Both the position numbers and the translations under genes were made by a program. Below, piece by piece: positions 51,647-59,644 of a stretch of 64,000 nucleotides of DNA (position 1 is its first letter; every line of letters starts with the position of its first letter). Under the pieces are notes generated by a model. That model made no database searches. It was not told the origin of the DNA and was given only the letters and a program-made list of their open reading frames with translations. The DNA is from Treponema parvum. GTDB taxonomy: Bacteria > Spirochaetota > Spirochaetia > Treponematales > Treponemataceae. Where the stretch lies: contig NZ_CP054257.1 in NCBI RefSeq assembly GCF_017893945.1, positions 1,922,001 to 1,986,000 of the forward strand, in the 5' to 3' direction.

Positions 51647-53487
51647 TGTCAACCTTTATTTCGATAAGTTCAAGCGAATTGCGCATGGATTCGGGACTCA
51701 CCGAATCCGCATTCGGTAAGACAAACCTTGCGCAGTTTTTAACGACCGACAAAGGCCTTCTCGTAAAATTCCGCCCGAAAGCTTTGAAAAACGGCGGCAA
51801 GTGCGGCGATGCCGACAAGTACGGCGGCAAACATAGCGGCGGTGAGTGCGGCGACTTTTATCGAACAAATAAAGCTCTCAGCGCATCTTCTGCAGAACCT
51901 GCAGCCGCTTCAGGGCTTTTTCAGGAATCGCCGGAGTTCGTAGAATTCAGTCCGTGGACGTTTTCGCACATAGAGGCGGATAAGGATTCAGGCCATGCGA
52001 TATTCTGCGGACAAATTCCTTCATCGAACGAGAATCCTTTACGCAAAAATCACAATATTTTTTTGATCGTTGCCGCCATGACGGAAGCGTTGAAAAGATC
52101 GATAGACGTGCCTGCGGTAGGGCTCGGCGGTATATTGGCTGGCGACGACTACGTTCTTTTTTTGCCGGAAATCACATTTGAAAACTGCACGAACGCGCTC
52201 TCCAAAGAAGAAAAAGCGTTGACGGACGGGGTTTATAAATTTAAAGGACTTTCAGGAGCGAAGGCGGTACATTTTACAAGAGCCGTAATAGTTTACGAGG
52301 CCTTGGCGAAAAAACTTCCGTTCGCACGGACGGAAGAAGAGAAAAGGCAAAAAGACATCATCGACGGACTTTTCTTGCCGCTGGAATATGCGGTTTTCAA
52401 CATAGATAAAACGCTCGCAGCCGCAGTGGATGAAGCTCTGTCGCCTGATAAAGTCAAAAGCGCGGAATTTCAAGAAAATTTTCCTATTGAAATTTTAAAA
52501 AAGGAATTGGAAACGAACGGCGGTCACGGCAAACCGGACGGAAAAATCACGGAAAGCGCAAACGGCAACCGCAAACAAGAAACCGGCTCCTCAGTTTTTT
52601 CCCGCGATGATGCAGGAAACGCAGAAAGCATGGAACGCGAAAAATTTGAGCGCGACGGCAAACTTTTTTTTGAAAAACTTAACAAAAAAATAAAATTCAA
52701 GCGTGCCGTACACAAAAATAAGGGACTTATCGCAGCAACCGCAATTGCGCTCATAGTCACGGTGTTCGCATCCGCCGATTACGCAAAAAGGCTTAGCGGT
52801 CTTCCTACAACAAAGGGGCTTACCGCTGCAGAAACCGTAAATCAGTTCTACGCAGGAATTCATTCGCTCGATTCCGAACTTATTAAGCAAAGCTGCAGAG
52901 GCGCCGAACCTGCGGCCGTCCTTAATTCCGTGAGCACTATTTACGTTACCGTAAAGGCGCGCACGGCTTACGACGGCGGTGACACTTATACGCCCGAACG
53001 CTGGGTAAACGTCGTCCTTAATCCGAAATACAAAGGTCACGATTGGATGTACGGGCTTTCACACTTAGCCATGCATAACAGTAACGGCGATACGCTTCCA
53101 ACGGATATTTATCCTAAAATAATAAAAAGGAATGAAAAACCCGGCCCCGTAAAAGAAGACAGCGCTATTCCGCAGGAAGGCGATCAAAAAAACTTCATAG
53201 TCAGCTATTATAAGATCATCACATCGGGAGAAAATCCGGTTATCAACGTGGATAAAACCGAAGACCTCGTTCAGTGTTCTTTTATAAAAGACAGATGGCT
53301 AGTAACGGGAATAAAAACTGAAATTCTGGAGTCAAGCAAATTTGAAATGGCGCCGGTCGTCGAAGATCTTAAATATTCGCTTTCAAAAACGGACGGCGGC
53401 GGCGTAATCGCCGGCGGACAAAAAAAATATCCTTGGCTTCCGGATGAAAAAATCGTAAACGCCGAAAAAGAAAGAATGAAGGTTTAA
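51646..53487 (+). CDS. unknown membrane protein co-encoded with hflKC
   Basis: No family recognised. The 613-residue product has a long N-terminal cytoplasmic-type part (1-355) with a Gly-rich low-complexity stretch near residues 45-70, one transmembrane helix (about 362-380, GLIAATAIALIVTVFASAD) and a C-terminal extracytoplasmic part (about 395-600) with an NTF2-like feel (ETVNQFYAGIHSLDSELIKQ). The segment GLGGILAGDDYVLFLPEITF and the following FTRAVIVYEALAKKLPF faintly recall kinase-like folds, but no catalytic motif is seen. Coupling to hflC (TGATG) suggests a role with the HflKC complex. Confidence 0.72.
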   Translation: MSTFISISSSELRMDSGLTESAFGKTNLAQFLTTDKGLLVKFRPKALKNGGKCGDADKYGGKHSGGECGDFYRTNKALSASSAEPAAASGLFQESPEFVEFSPWTFSHIEADKDSGHAIFCGQIPSSNENPLRKNHNIFLIVAAMTEALKRSIDVPAVGLGGILAGDDYVLFLPEITFENCTNALSKEEKALTDGVYKFKGLSGAKAVHFTRAVIVYEALAKKLPFARTEEEKRQKDIIDGLFLPLEYAVFNIDKTLAAAVDEALSPDKVKSAEFQENFPIEILKKELETNGGHGKPDGKITESANGNRKQETGSSVFSRDDAGNAESMEREKFERDGKLFFEKLNKKIKFKRAVHKNKGLIAATAIALIVTVFASADYAKRLSGLPTTKGLTAAETVNQFYAGIHSLDSELIKQSCRGAEPAAVLNSVSTIYVTVKARTAYDGGDTYTPERWVNVVLNPKYKGHDWMYGLSHLAMHNSNGDTLPTDIYPKIIKRNEKPGPVKEDSAIPQEGDQKNFIVSYYKIITSGENPVINVDKTEDLVQCSFIKDRWLVTGIKTEILESSKFEMAPVVEDLKYSLSKTDGGGVIAGGQKKYPWLPDEKIVNAEKERMKV

Positions 53488-53713
53488 AAGGCGCCGCCGA
53501 ATAGGCACGATTATAAACCGACGTACATCCGTGTGCATTGATTTATGACAGGGACAAAGCCAAACTATCGCTTTTACATATTTTGCCGCCGTCCATGGCG
53601 AACTTGAACGGCGGATTTCGGATAAAGCTGAAACACCGCAAATTATATGTGCGCAGCTTGCGCAGAATTTTTGCTTACTCCCCTACCCCGCTCCGCCGCC
53701 ATATCTCTTAACA

Positions 53714-53734
53714 GACAAAAATACAATTTTTGTC
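53714..53734. promoter_or_regulatory. 21-base palindrome upstream of the carboxyltransferase promoter
   Basis: GACAAAAAT-ACA-ATTTTTGTC, 9-base perfect arms, ending 3 bases before the -35. Likely a regulator-binding site; no T-run follows in either direction that would favour a terminator. Confidence 0.6.
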
Positions 53735-53737
53735 ATA

Positions 53738-53766
53738 TTGACAAACAAAGATAAACGCCGTAAAAT
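53738..53766 (+). promoter_or_regulatory. strong promoter of the carboxyltransferase gene
   Basis: Consensus TTGACA, 17-base spacer, TAAAAT. Start near 53773; this excludes a TTG start at 53738 and supports the ATG at 53786. Confidence 0.85.
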
Positions 53767-53785
53767 AAAATCGTTGAGGTTTGAT

Positions 53786-55276
53786 ATGAAATACAATATT
53801 GAAAAACAGCATGAAAAAGGAAAACTGCACGCCATAGAGCGTATCAATGCAATATGCGACAAAGACTCGTTCAAGGAGATTTATTCCGGGGTACGCCATA
53901 ATTGTACCAGCTTCGGTATGGAAAACAAGGATATTCCTTATGACGGCGTCATCACCGGATTCGGAAAGATCAACGGAAGAAAGGTCGCCCTTTACGCGCA
54001 GGACTTTACGGTTCAAGGCGGTTCGCTCGGATTAAAACACGGGCAAAAAATTGCGGAACTTATCGATATGGCGATAGAGGCGCGTTGTCCCGTGATAGGA
54101 ATAAATGATTCCGGCGGAGCGCGCATTCAAGAAGGCGTAGACGCGTTGTGCGGATACGGAGATCTGTTTTATCAGAACGTACGCGCCTCAGGTTCCATTC
54201 CGCAGATTTCAATTGTAGCGGGGCCTTGCGCAGGCGGCGCCGTTTATTCCCCTGGAATTACGGACTTTATTTTTACCGTCGACAAAGTAAGTCAGCTTTT
54301 TATAACGGGTCCTAAGGTCGTAAAATCCGTCATGTTCCTCGACATAAGCACTGAAGATCTCGGCGGAGCGGCGATTCACTCAAAAAAATCGGGCGTAGCG
54401 CACTTCCGCTGTGAAAATGAAAACGACTGCTACGCAAAGGTCAGACAGTTGCTGGATTACATTCCGCATTATTACGGCGACAAGCTTAAAAGCGACGAAA
54501 AACCCAAATACAATGCAAAAAAAATGCAAAAACAGATAACTGAAATCTTGCCCGACAATTCCAAAAAAGGATACGATATCCGCGAAGTTATCAAGTGCGT
54601 TGTCGACGAAGATACTTTTTTTGAAGTTATGGAAGAATTTGCGGCAAACGCAAGCGTAGGCTTCGGAAAGATCGAAGGACGGACGGTAGGAATAGTCGCA
54701 AACAATCCGGCCGGTTTAGGCGGAGTTCTCAACTGCGATGCAAGCGATAAAATCGCCCGTTTCGTCCGCTACTGCGATTCTTTTAATATTCCGCTTTTGA
54801 CCTTTGTCGATGTTCCGGGCTTTATTCCCGGGCCGGAAGAAGAACAAAAGGGAATTATCCGCCACGGTGCGAAGGTTATTTTTGCATACAGCGAAGCTTC
54901 GGTTCCCAAGGTGACGGTCATAACGCGAAAAGCTTACGGCGGAGCATACATAGCGATGTGTTCCAAACACCTCGGCGCGGACTTTGTCTACGCGTGGCCG
55001 GCTTCGGAAATAGCGGTCATGGGGGCGGAAGGCGCGCTCGGTATCTTATATGCAAAAGAAATGAGCGATCCGGCAAAAGCGGCCTTCGTCGCCGAAAAAT
55101 CTCAGGAATATAAAGATACTATAATGACGCCTACGATAGCGGCCCAGCGCGGGTATATAAGCGAAGTAATCAATCCTGAAGAAACGCGCTCCCGTGTGGC
55201 GGAAAGCTTTGCCGTTCTTGAAAACAAAACCGCGATGGATCATCCGTTAAAAAAACACGGAAATATTCCTTTATAA
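53786..55276 (+). CDS. acyl-CoA carboxyltransferase subunit (propionyl-CoA carboxylase beta / methylmalonyl-CoA decarboxylase alpha type)
   Basis: Biotin-dependent carboxyl transfer to or from a short acyl-CoA. ATG 53786 has TTGAGG 8 bases upstream. The 496-residue product has both crotonase-fold halves: GINDSGGARIQEGVDAL and AGPCAGGAVYSPGITDF in the first, VDVPGFIPGPEEEQKGIIRH and KAYGGAYIAMCSKHLGADF in the second, ending HPLKKHGNIPL. No biotin carrier, biotin carboxylase or membrane decarboxylase subunit is adjacent, so carboxylase and Na+-decarboxylase roles cannot be separated. It is single, with a strong promoter and a strong terminator. Confidence 0.92.
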   Translation: MKYNIEKQHEKGKLHAIERINAICDKDSFKEIYSGVRHNCTSFGMENKDIPYDGVITGFGKINGRKVALYAQDFTVQGGSLGLKHGQKIAELIDMAIEARCPVIGINDSGGARIQEGVDALCGYGDLFYQNVRASGSIPQISIVAGPCAGGAVYSPGITDFIFTVDKVSQLFITGPKVVKSVMFLDISTEDLGGAAIHSKKSGVAHFRCENENDCYAKVRQLLDYIPHYYGDKLKSDEKPKYNAKKMQKQITEILPDNSKKGYDIREVIKCVVDEDTFFEVMEEFAANASVGFGKIEGRTVGIVANNPAGLGGVLNCDASDKIARFVRYCDSFNIPLLTFVDVPGFIPGPEEEQKGIIRHGAKVIFAYSEASVPKVTVITRKAYGGAYIAMCSKHLGADFVYAWPASEIAVMGAEGALGILYAKEMSDPAKAAFVAEKSQEYKDTIMTPTIAAQRGYISEVINPEETRSRVAESFAVLENKTAMDHPLKKHGNIPL

Positions 55277-55302
55277 AAACAGGCGCGCGCTATAGACATA
55301 GG

Positions 55303-55347
55303 CCGGCGGATTTTGCGATCGCTCGCAAAATCCGCCGGTCATTTTTT
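55303..55347 (+). terminator. Rho-independent terminator of the carboxyltransferase gene
   Basis: Perfect 16-base stem (CCGGCGGATTTTGCGA and its complement) with loop TCGC, followed by TCATTTTTTA. Confidence 0.92.
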
Positions 55348-55524
55348 ATCCCATAAATCCTCACATATGAACAACCCCCTCACCCGTAAACGCAAGAAAA
55401 ACGAAAATTCGCATAAAAAAAACTTTAAAAGCATAGCGAAATAAACGTAAGAGGCTTATACTTAGCTATCGTTGTCATAAAAAGTTTCTTCATAAATAAA
55501 ATTTTAAATCGGAGAATAGGTTAA

Positions 55525-56673
55525 ATGAAAAAGATAATTTTAATTCCTGACTCTTTCAAAGGCACCATGAGTTCCGCCGAAATATGCGAAATAATGAAAA
55601 AAAGCATTGAAAAATTCCGCCCCGAAACGCCTGTCGTGAGCATTCCCGTAGCGGACGGCGGAGAAGGCAGCGTAGAAGCCTTTCTCGCGGCCTGCGGCGG
55701 CCAAAAGAAAAACATAAGGGTAAAGGGTCCGTTTTTTGAAGACGTGCCTTCGTTTTACGGTATTTTGGCCGATAAAAAAACCGCCGTCATCGAAATGGCC
55801 GCATGCGCGGGACTTCCGCTCGTAGGAGACGCTCTCGCGCCTGAAAAGACTACTACGTACGGGGTCGGCCAATTGATCATAGATGCGGTCAACAGCGGCT
55901 GTTCCAAAATAATCATGGGGCTTGGCGGAAGCGCTACAAACGACGGCGGCTGCGGTGCGGCGGCAGCCTTGGGCGTAAAATTCTTTGATAAGGACAATAA
56001 AGAATTCGTTCCCACAGGAGGAAGCCTGCACGATATCTGCAGGATAGACATGTCGTCTCTCGCGCCGGAATTGAAAAAGTGTTCGATAGTTACGATGTGC
56101 GATATCGACAATCCTCTGTACGGCGAAAACGGAGCCGCCTATGTTTTCGGACCGCAAAAAGGGGCGGATCCTGACGCTGTAAAGCGGCTGGATAAGGGGC
56201 TTAGGCATATGGCACAAATCGTACAAAGCGCTTCAGGCGCCGACGCGGCTCTCACGCCGGGAGCGGGAGCGGCGGGCGGTATGGGCTACGGAATGAACGT
56301 ATTCCTTAAATCTAAACTGCAGATGGGCATTGAAACCGTTTTGGACACCGTTAATTTCGATTCCATTCTTAAAGACGCCGAATGTGTTTTTTCGGGCGAA
56401 GGGAAAATAGACACGCAAAGCCTTCGCGGTAAGGTGGTCATAGGTATAGCCAAAAGGACAAAAAAGGCGGACGTACCGCTCATAGCCGTGGTCGGCGATA
56501 TAGGAGACGACATTGAAGAGGCGTACACAAAAGGCGTTTCCGCAATATTCAGCACGAACAGAGTCGCGGTGGATTATTCAAAAGCGAAGCTCAGAGCAAA
56601 AAAGGATATGGCGCTGACGATGGAAAATATAATGCGTTTTTCAGACTGTGTTTTACAGATGAGAAAAAGATGA
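55525..56673 (+). CDS. glycerate 2-kinase (GarK/GlxK family)
   Basis: Phosphorylates D-glycerate, feeding it to glycolysis. The 382-residue product has the family signatures IPDSFKGTMSSAEICEIM, PVADGGEGSVEAFLAAC, the MGLGGSATNDGGCGAAAALG nucleotide-site segment, TPGAGAAGGMGYGM and FSGEGKIDTQSLRGKVVIG. Length is typical (about 375-385). ATG with GGAGAATAGG upstream. It appears to be a single-gene unit; a hairpin module B follows the stop. Confidence 0.95.
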   Translation: MKKIILIPDSFKGTMSSAEICEIMKKSIEKFRPETPVVSIPVADGGEGSVEAFLAACGGQKKNIRVKGPFFEDVPSFYGILADKKTAVIEMAACAGLPLVGDALAPEKTTTYGVGQLIIDAVNSGCSKIIMGLGGSATNDGGCGAAAALGVKFFDKDNKEFVPTGGSLHDICRIDMSSLAPELKKCSIVTMCDIDNPLYGENGAAYVFGPQKGADPDAVKRLDKGLRHMAQIVQSASGADAALTPGAGAAGGMGYGMNVFLKSKLQMGIETVLDTVNFDSILKDAECVFSGEGKIDTQSLRGKVVIGIAKRTKKADVPLIAVVGDIGDDIEEAYTKGVSAIFSTNRVAVDYSKAKLRAKKDMALTMENIMRFSDCVLQMRKR

Positions 56674-56701
56674 GTTCCCTCCGAAAACGCATCTTATAAC
56701 T

Positions 56702-56763
56702 GTGCGCAAAGAGCGCACGAATGCGGCATTTTCGAAAATTGATATTTTCTGCAATGCCGCATT
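56702..56763 (+). repeat. GCGC palindrome plus hairpin module B
   Basis: GTGCGC-AAAGA-GCGCAC (56702-56718) and module B (56720-56763, arms AATGCGGCATT / AATGCCGCATT), followed by TTAAGG. It lies between convergent genes here, not before a start codon. Confidence 0.85.
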
Positions 56764-56781
56764 TTAAGGTATGCAAAGAAT

Positions 56782-57711
56782 TCAGAACGCATAGGTTCCG
56801 TATTTATCCTGCCAAACGCTTCCGTCCGAGTACTTAATTTCGGACACATATAAAAAATCGATGCTGTAAGGTTCTTCGGGCACGGCGGAAATAAAATCGT
56901 CAAGGCTTACCGCAATATCGCTCACCGATCTGGCGCCGATAATTTCCTTATTCACGGCGACGACTTGATTTGTTCCGATAAACGGATTTTCGCCGTCGGC
57001 GTCGTACAGCCTGAACGAAACGGTAAATTCCGAAACGGTTTTAGGACCGGCGTTGTAGAATGTAAAAAGGATGCCGGCAAAATGATATTTTCCGGAAGAT
57101 TCTCCGCATTCGACTGAAACGTCGCCGATCACATAAGGACAATTCCTTTCAAGAAGGGTTTTACACGACGGAAAAATCAAAAATAAAAACAAAAAGCATA
57201 AAAAATGCCGGACATTCAGAACGCCTTTTCCGATACTTTTCAAGAATGCCGAAATTGTTCCCTTTGCCCTGTGCACCGGCGCATTATGTTCAGAAAACCC
57301 GTCCGAAACTGCTTTGCCTCTTAAAGTTGCATATCGCACTAAATCCGGCACCGCAGATTCTGCCGTTTCTTCCGTATTCGAAACCGTTTCTGCTTTATCA
57401 TTGCCGTAAGATGATGCCGGAAGCCGATTTTTCTTCGCTTTCTTTTTTATCATAGTCCGGTAAAATAATGACAGAGGGGATATTGCGCGGAGTCCTGTCG
57501 GGAACGGAAGGATTCGGCTCCTGCATGCAGACCGATCCAACGCCCCAAGCGGCTTTCGATATTTTTCTTCCCGTATACGCTCCGCTTCGGTTATAGGGAA
57601 CGGAATACAATCAAGGTTTTTGCCACAAAGCCTAAATCGCTGCAAGCTTTTCCGCCCGCCGAAACCGCCGTAAAATATCCTGAAAACCTTACCCGGTCTT
57701 TTTATTTTCAT
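56782..57711 (-). CDS. unknown protein with internal lipobox-like helix and C-terminal extracytoplasmic domain
   Basis: ATG 57711 is chosen because AAGGAG lies 7 bases upstream, inside the previous gene (23-base overlap). The 309-residue product has a basic N-terminal half without a recognised fold. A hydrophobic segment (about 165-183) ending in FPSCK looks like a lipobox, and a beta-rich C-terminal domain of about 120 residues follows (FAGILFTFYNAGPKTVSEFT, FRLYDADGENPF, SIDFLYVSEIKYSDGS), reminiscent of FxLYD-type domains. A lipoprotein signal peptide would normally be N-terminal; an internal TTG start near residue 157 could give a normal lipoprotein. Both options remain open. Confidence 0.6.
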   Translation of the reverse strand: MKIKRPGKVFRIFYGGFGGRKSLQRFRLCGKNLDCIPFPITEAERIREEKYRKPLGALDRSACRSRILPFPTGLRAISPLSLFYRTMIKKKAKKNRLPASSYGNDKAETVSNTEETAESAVPDLVRYATLRGKAVSDGFSEHNAPVHRAKGTISAFLKSIGKGVLNVRHFLCFLFLFLIFPSCKTLLERNCPYVIGDVSVECGESSGKYHFAGILFTFYNAGPKTVSEFTVSFRLYDADGENPFIGTNQVVAVNKEIIGARSVSDIAVSLDDFISAVPEEPYSIDFLYVSEIKYSDGSVWQDKYGTYAF

Positions 57712-58039
57712 AAAAGAACTCCTTGCGCAGCGGCGCCGCAAGACAGCAGGGCTGAGCTACAGTAAGGTTTACAAGGGAAGAATCTGTCTGTTCGTAAAGA
57801 TACAAAACATAGCGTAAAAGCTGCTGCCGGGACAAAATGGTAAAACTGATCTTAGGAGCCGAAGGATTTTTTTTATCGCGAAGATACGACGAAAACGCGT
57901 GGAATAAACGTATTCTGAGCAGAGTATCCTCCGGCCTGGTCAGTCCGAAATGAATCCTGTTTCCGTCTTGGCTGATGATAGCGACTCCGTTATACATACA
58001 AAAGGCGGGCGGCAGCATAAACGCGTGAATTTCAGCCAT
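57689..58039 (-). CDS. unknown 116-residue protein
   Basis: ATG 58039 (MAEIHAFMLP) with an excellent Shine-Dalgarno (GGAGG) and a module-D hairpin directly before it, so translation is well supported. The sequence (GVAIISQDGNRIHFGLTRPEDTLLRIRLFHAF) faintly resembles the N-terminal domain of type II secretion/pilus ATPases (GspE_N), but the rest of such a protein is absent, so this may be a stand-alone domain or a relic. The next gene starts inside its 3' end. Confidence 0.6.
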   Translation of the reverse strand: MAEIHAFMLPPAFCMYNGVAIISQDGNRIHFGLTRPEDTLLRIRLFHAFSSYLRDKKNPSAPKISFTILSRQQLLRYVLYLYEQTDSSLVNLTVAQPCCLAAPLRKEFFYENKKTG

Positions 58040-58054
58040 CGACACCTCCGTTAA

Positions 58055-58270
58055 AATTGCACAGTGAGTAAATCGTCAGATTTAGGAGCCGGGCAATTAG
58101 TGCGCTCTTTGCGCATACGTTAATAAGCGACGTTTCGGCTTTGGCCGAAACTCGAAGTTAAATTGAACGGCGATATTTCAGACGTTCAATTTAAACTCTC
58201 CCTTAAAATTCAACAGCCGAACAAAATGTCAATTTTTGGAGGCTGTTGAATTAGTGCGCTCTTTGCGCAT
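58055..58270 (-). repeat. composite hairpin repeat D-GCGC-stem-C-A'-GCGC, copy 2
   Basis: Same order and nearly same sequence as 20577-20789: D (58055-58098), GTGCGC palindrome (about 58100-58115), TTTCGG / CCGAAA stem, C (58158-58194), A' (58208-58251) and a last GTGCGC palindrome. As in copy 1, D is next to the Shine-Dalgarno of a minus-strand gene. Confidence 0.9.
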
Positions 58271-58312
58271 ATTTCAATCTCATAATCTTTAATTGCACAG
58301 ATAATAAAAAAA

Positions 58313-58349
58313 CTGCAACTTTTGCCCGTCAGTCTGCAACTTTTGCCCG
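58313..58349 (+). repeat. two direct repeats with 21-base period upstream of the corA leader
   Basis: CTGCAACTTTTGCCCG at 58313-58328 and 58334-58349. The 21-base period equals two helix turns, and the second copy ends 42 bases before the -35 at 58392, a position fitting an activator or repressor site. Confidence 0.7.
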
Positions 58350-58391
58350 CGCAATCCGCCCTTCTTGCCTTAAAAGTCTCTACAATTTTTA

Positions 58392-58420
58392 TTGCCCTTA
58401 AATCGTTTTTTTGCTAAAAT
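58392..58420 (+). promoter_or_regulatory. promoter of the leader ORF and corA
   Basis: TTGCCC, 17-base spacer, TAAAAT preceded by TGC. Start near 58427, giving a leader of about 64 bases before the small ORF and about 198 before corA. Confidence 0.7.
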
Positions 58421-58490
58421 AAATAGAAACACATATCTAAAAAACATGTCCGCTTTTGCGGATAAAAATTCCACAAAGGAGGTTCGTTTT

Positions 58491-58577
58491 ATGGACAGCG
58501 GCGGTAGTCGTAGTTCAGATTATCATTTATGCAGCTTAAATTGCATAAAAGCCTCTGCAGGACTAAGCCGGAATTAA
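58491..58577 (+). CDS. 28-residue leader peptide candidate upstream of corA
   Basis: Starts at ATG 58491 with a near-perfect Shine-Dalgarno (AAAGGAGG, 8-base spacing), the best in the window. The product begins MDSGGSRSSDYHLC and contains two Cys five residues apart. It ends 47 bases before the corA start. Its position, strong initiation signal and short length suggest a regulatory leader peptide for the Mg2+ transporter gene, comparable in concept to leader ORFs of enterobacterial Mg2+ transporter genes. It could also be a small secreted or metal-binding peptide. No homologue can be named. Confidence 0.55.
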   Translation: MDSGGSRSSDYHLCSLNCIKASAGLSRN

Positions 58578-58624
58578 ATACCGCAATGTTCTGCACGCTA
58601 ATCTTCGCGTAAAAGGACATTTTT

Positions 58625-59644
58625 ATGATCACATATTGGCAGCAAGTCCACGGCAAACTCATCCGTGTGAAAAAAGAAGATCTGGATCCTAAGCTGAAAA
58701 CGTGGGTCGACGCCCGTTCCGTGACGACCGACGACATAAGCGAACTTGAAAACGATTACCTGATCGAAAACGAACACATCCTTGACATTCTCGACCCGGA
58801 CGAATTGTCGCGAATAGAAGCGGCCGACGAATACATTCTTGTCATAATGCGTCTTCCGATTTTTGAAATAAACGCCGAAATCCCGTACTTTACGATTCCT
58901 TTGGGCGTTATAATAAAAGATAATTTTATCATAACAATATGCTGGACGGATTGCGAAGTGTTAAAAGATTTTTCCGCAAACAGAGTAAAAGGCGCTAGGC
59001 TTGAAGATTTTCCCGCTTTTATGATCCAAATTCTAAGCCGCTCGGACATATTATTCTTGCGTTATCTGAAAGAGATAAACCGCAGGTCTGCAAGCATACA
59101 AAAGGAACTGCAGGTTTCCATCGAAAATAAAGAAATAATCCAGCTTTTAAACCTTGAAAAATCCCTAGAATTCTTTACGACCTCTTTGAGCAACAATCAG
59201 GTTCTGCTTGAAAAATTCAGGAAGACCAAGCTTCTTAAGTTGGACGAAGACGATCAGGACTGGCTTGACGACGTGGACGTGGACAACAGACAGGCCATAG
59301 ACATGGCGGACACTTACAGCAACATCCTTTCAGGCATGATGGACGCCTTTGCTTCAGTAATTTCAAACAATCTGAATATAGTGATGAAAAAACTAACGAT
59401 CATAAACATAATTCTTATGATTCCTACTTTTATAGTAAGTTTTTTCGGAATGAACATTCCGCTGCCCTTCCAAAATTCCGGCGGACTCGGAATAATCGTG
59501 ATCATTTTTATCTGTATAGTCTCAACCATGTTTGCGCGGATTCTTTTCGGCGACAGGTCTTCGCTCCAGCAAGTTTCTCCGGCGCTCAGAAAAAAAGCAA
59601 AAGAGCGTAAAAATAAAAAAAGACAGCGCGGAGATTCCAAATGA
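58625..59644 (+). CDS. corA: CorA-family magnesium/cobalt transporter
   Basis: Pentameric inner-membrane channel for Mg2+ (also Co2+, Ni2+). The 339-residue product has the long N-terminal cytoplasmic funnel domain, the stalk helix, and two C-terminal membrane helices with the selectivity motif GMN (FFGMNIPLPF, around residue 275) between them. ATG with AAGGA upstream. The small ORF and paired upstream repeats suggest leader-based control. The SUMF1-like gene follows with a 4-base overlap. Confidence 0.95.
   Translation: MITYWQQVHGKLIRVKKEDLDPKLKTWVDARSVTTDDISELENDYLIENEHILDILDPDELSRIEAADEYILVIMRLPIFEINAEIPYFTIPLGVIIKDNFIITICWTDCEVLKDFSANRVKGARLEDFPAFMIQILSRSDILFLRYLKEINRRSASIQKELQVSIENKEIIQLLNLEKSLEFFTTSLSNNQVLLEKFRKTKLLKLDEDDQDWLDDVDVDNRQAIDMADTYSNILSGMMDAFASVISNNLNIVMKKLTIINIILMIPTFIVSFFGMNIPLPFQNSGGLGIIVIIFICIVSTMFARILFGDRSSLQQVSPALRKKAKERKNKKRQRGDSK

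Larger units (their letters stand above)
53488..53785. other. 298-base intergenic region before the carboxyltransferase gene
   Basis: Holds a sequence like 32664-32700 just after the stop (GCGCCGCCGAATAGGC), an inverted repeat CCGCCGT / ACGGCGG (53586-53614) that may end the hfl transcript, a GTGCGC-AGCTT-GCGCA palindrome (near 53650), then the operator-like palindrome and promoter of the next gene. Confidence 0.6.

Noticed and set aside
53738..53785. Upstream TTG start for the carboxyltransferase (16 extra codons).
   Set aside because: That codon lies within the -35 of a consensus promoter, so it would not be transcribed; the ATG at 53786 has a good ribosome-binding site.
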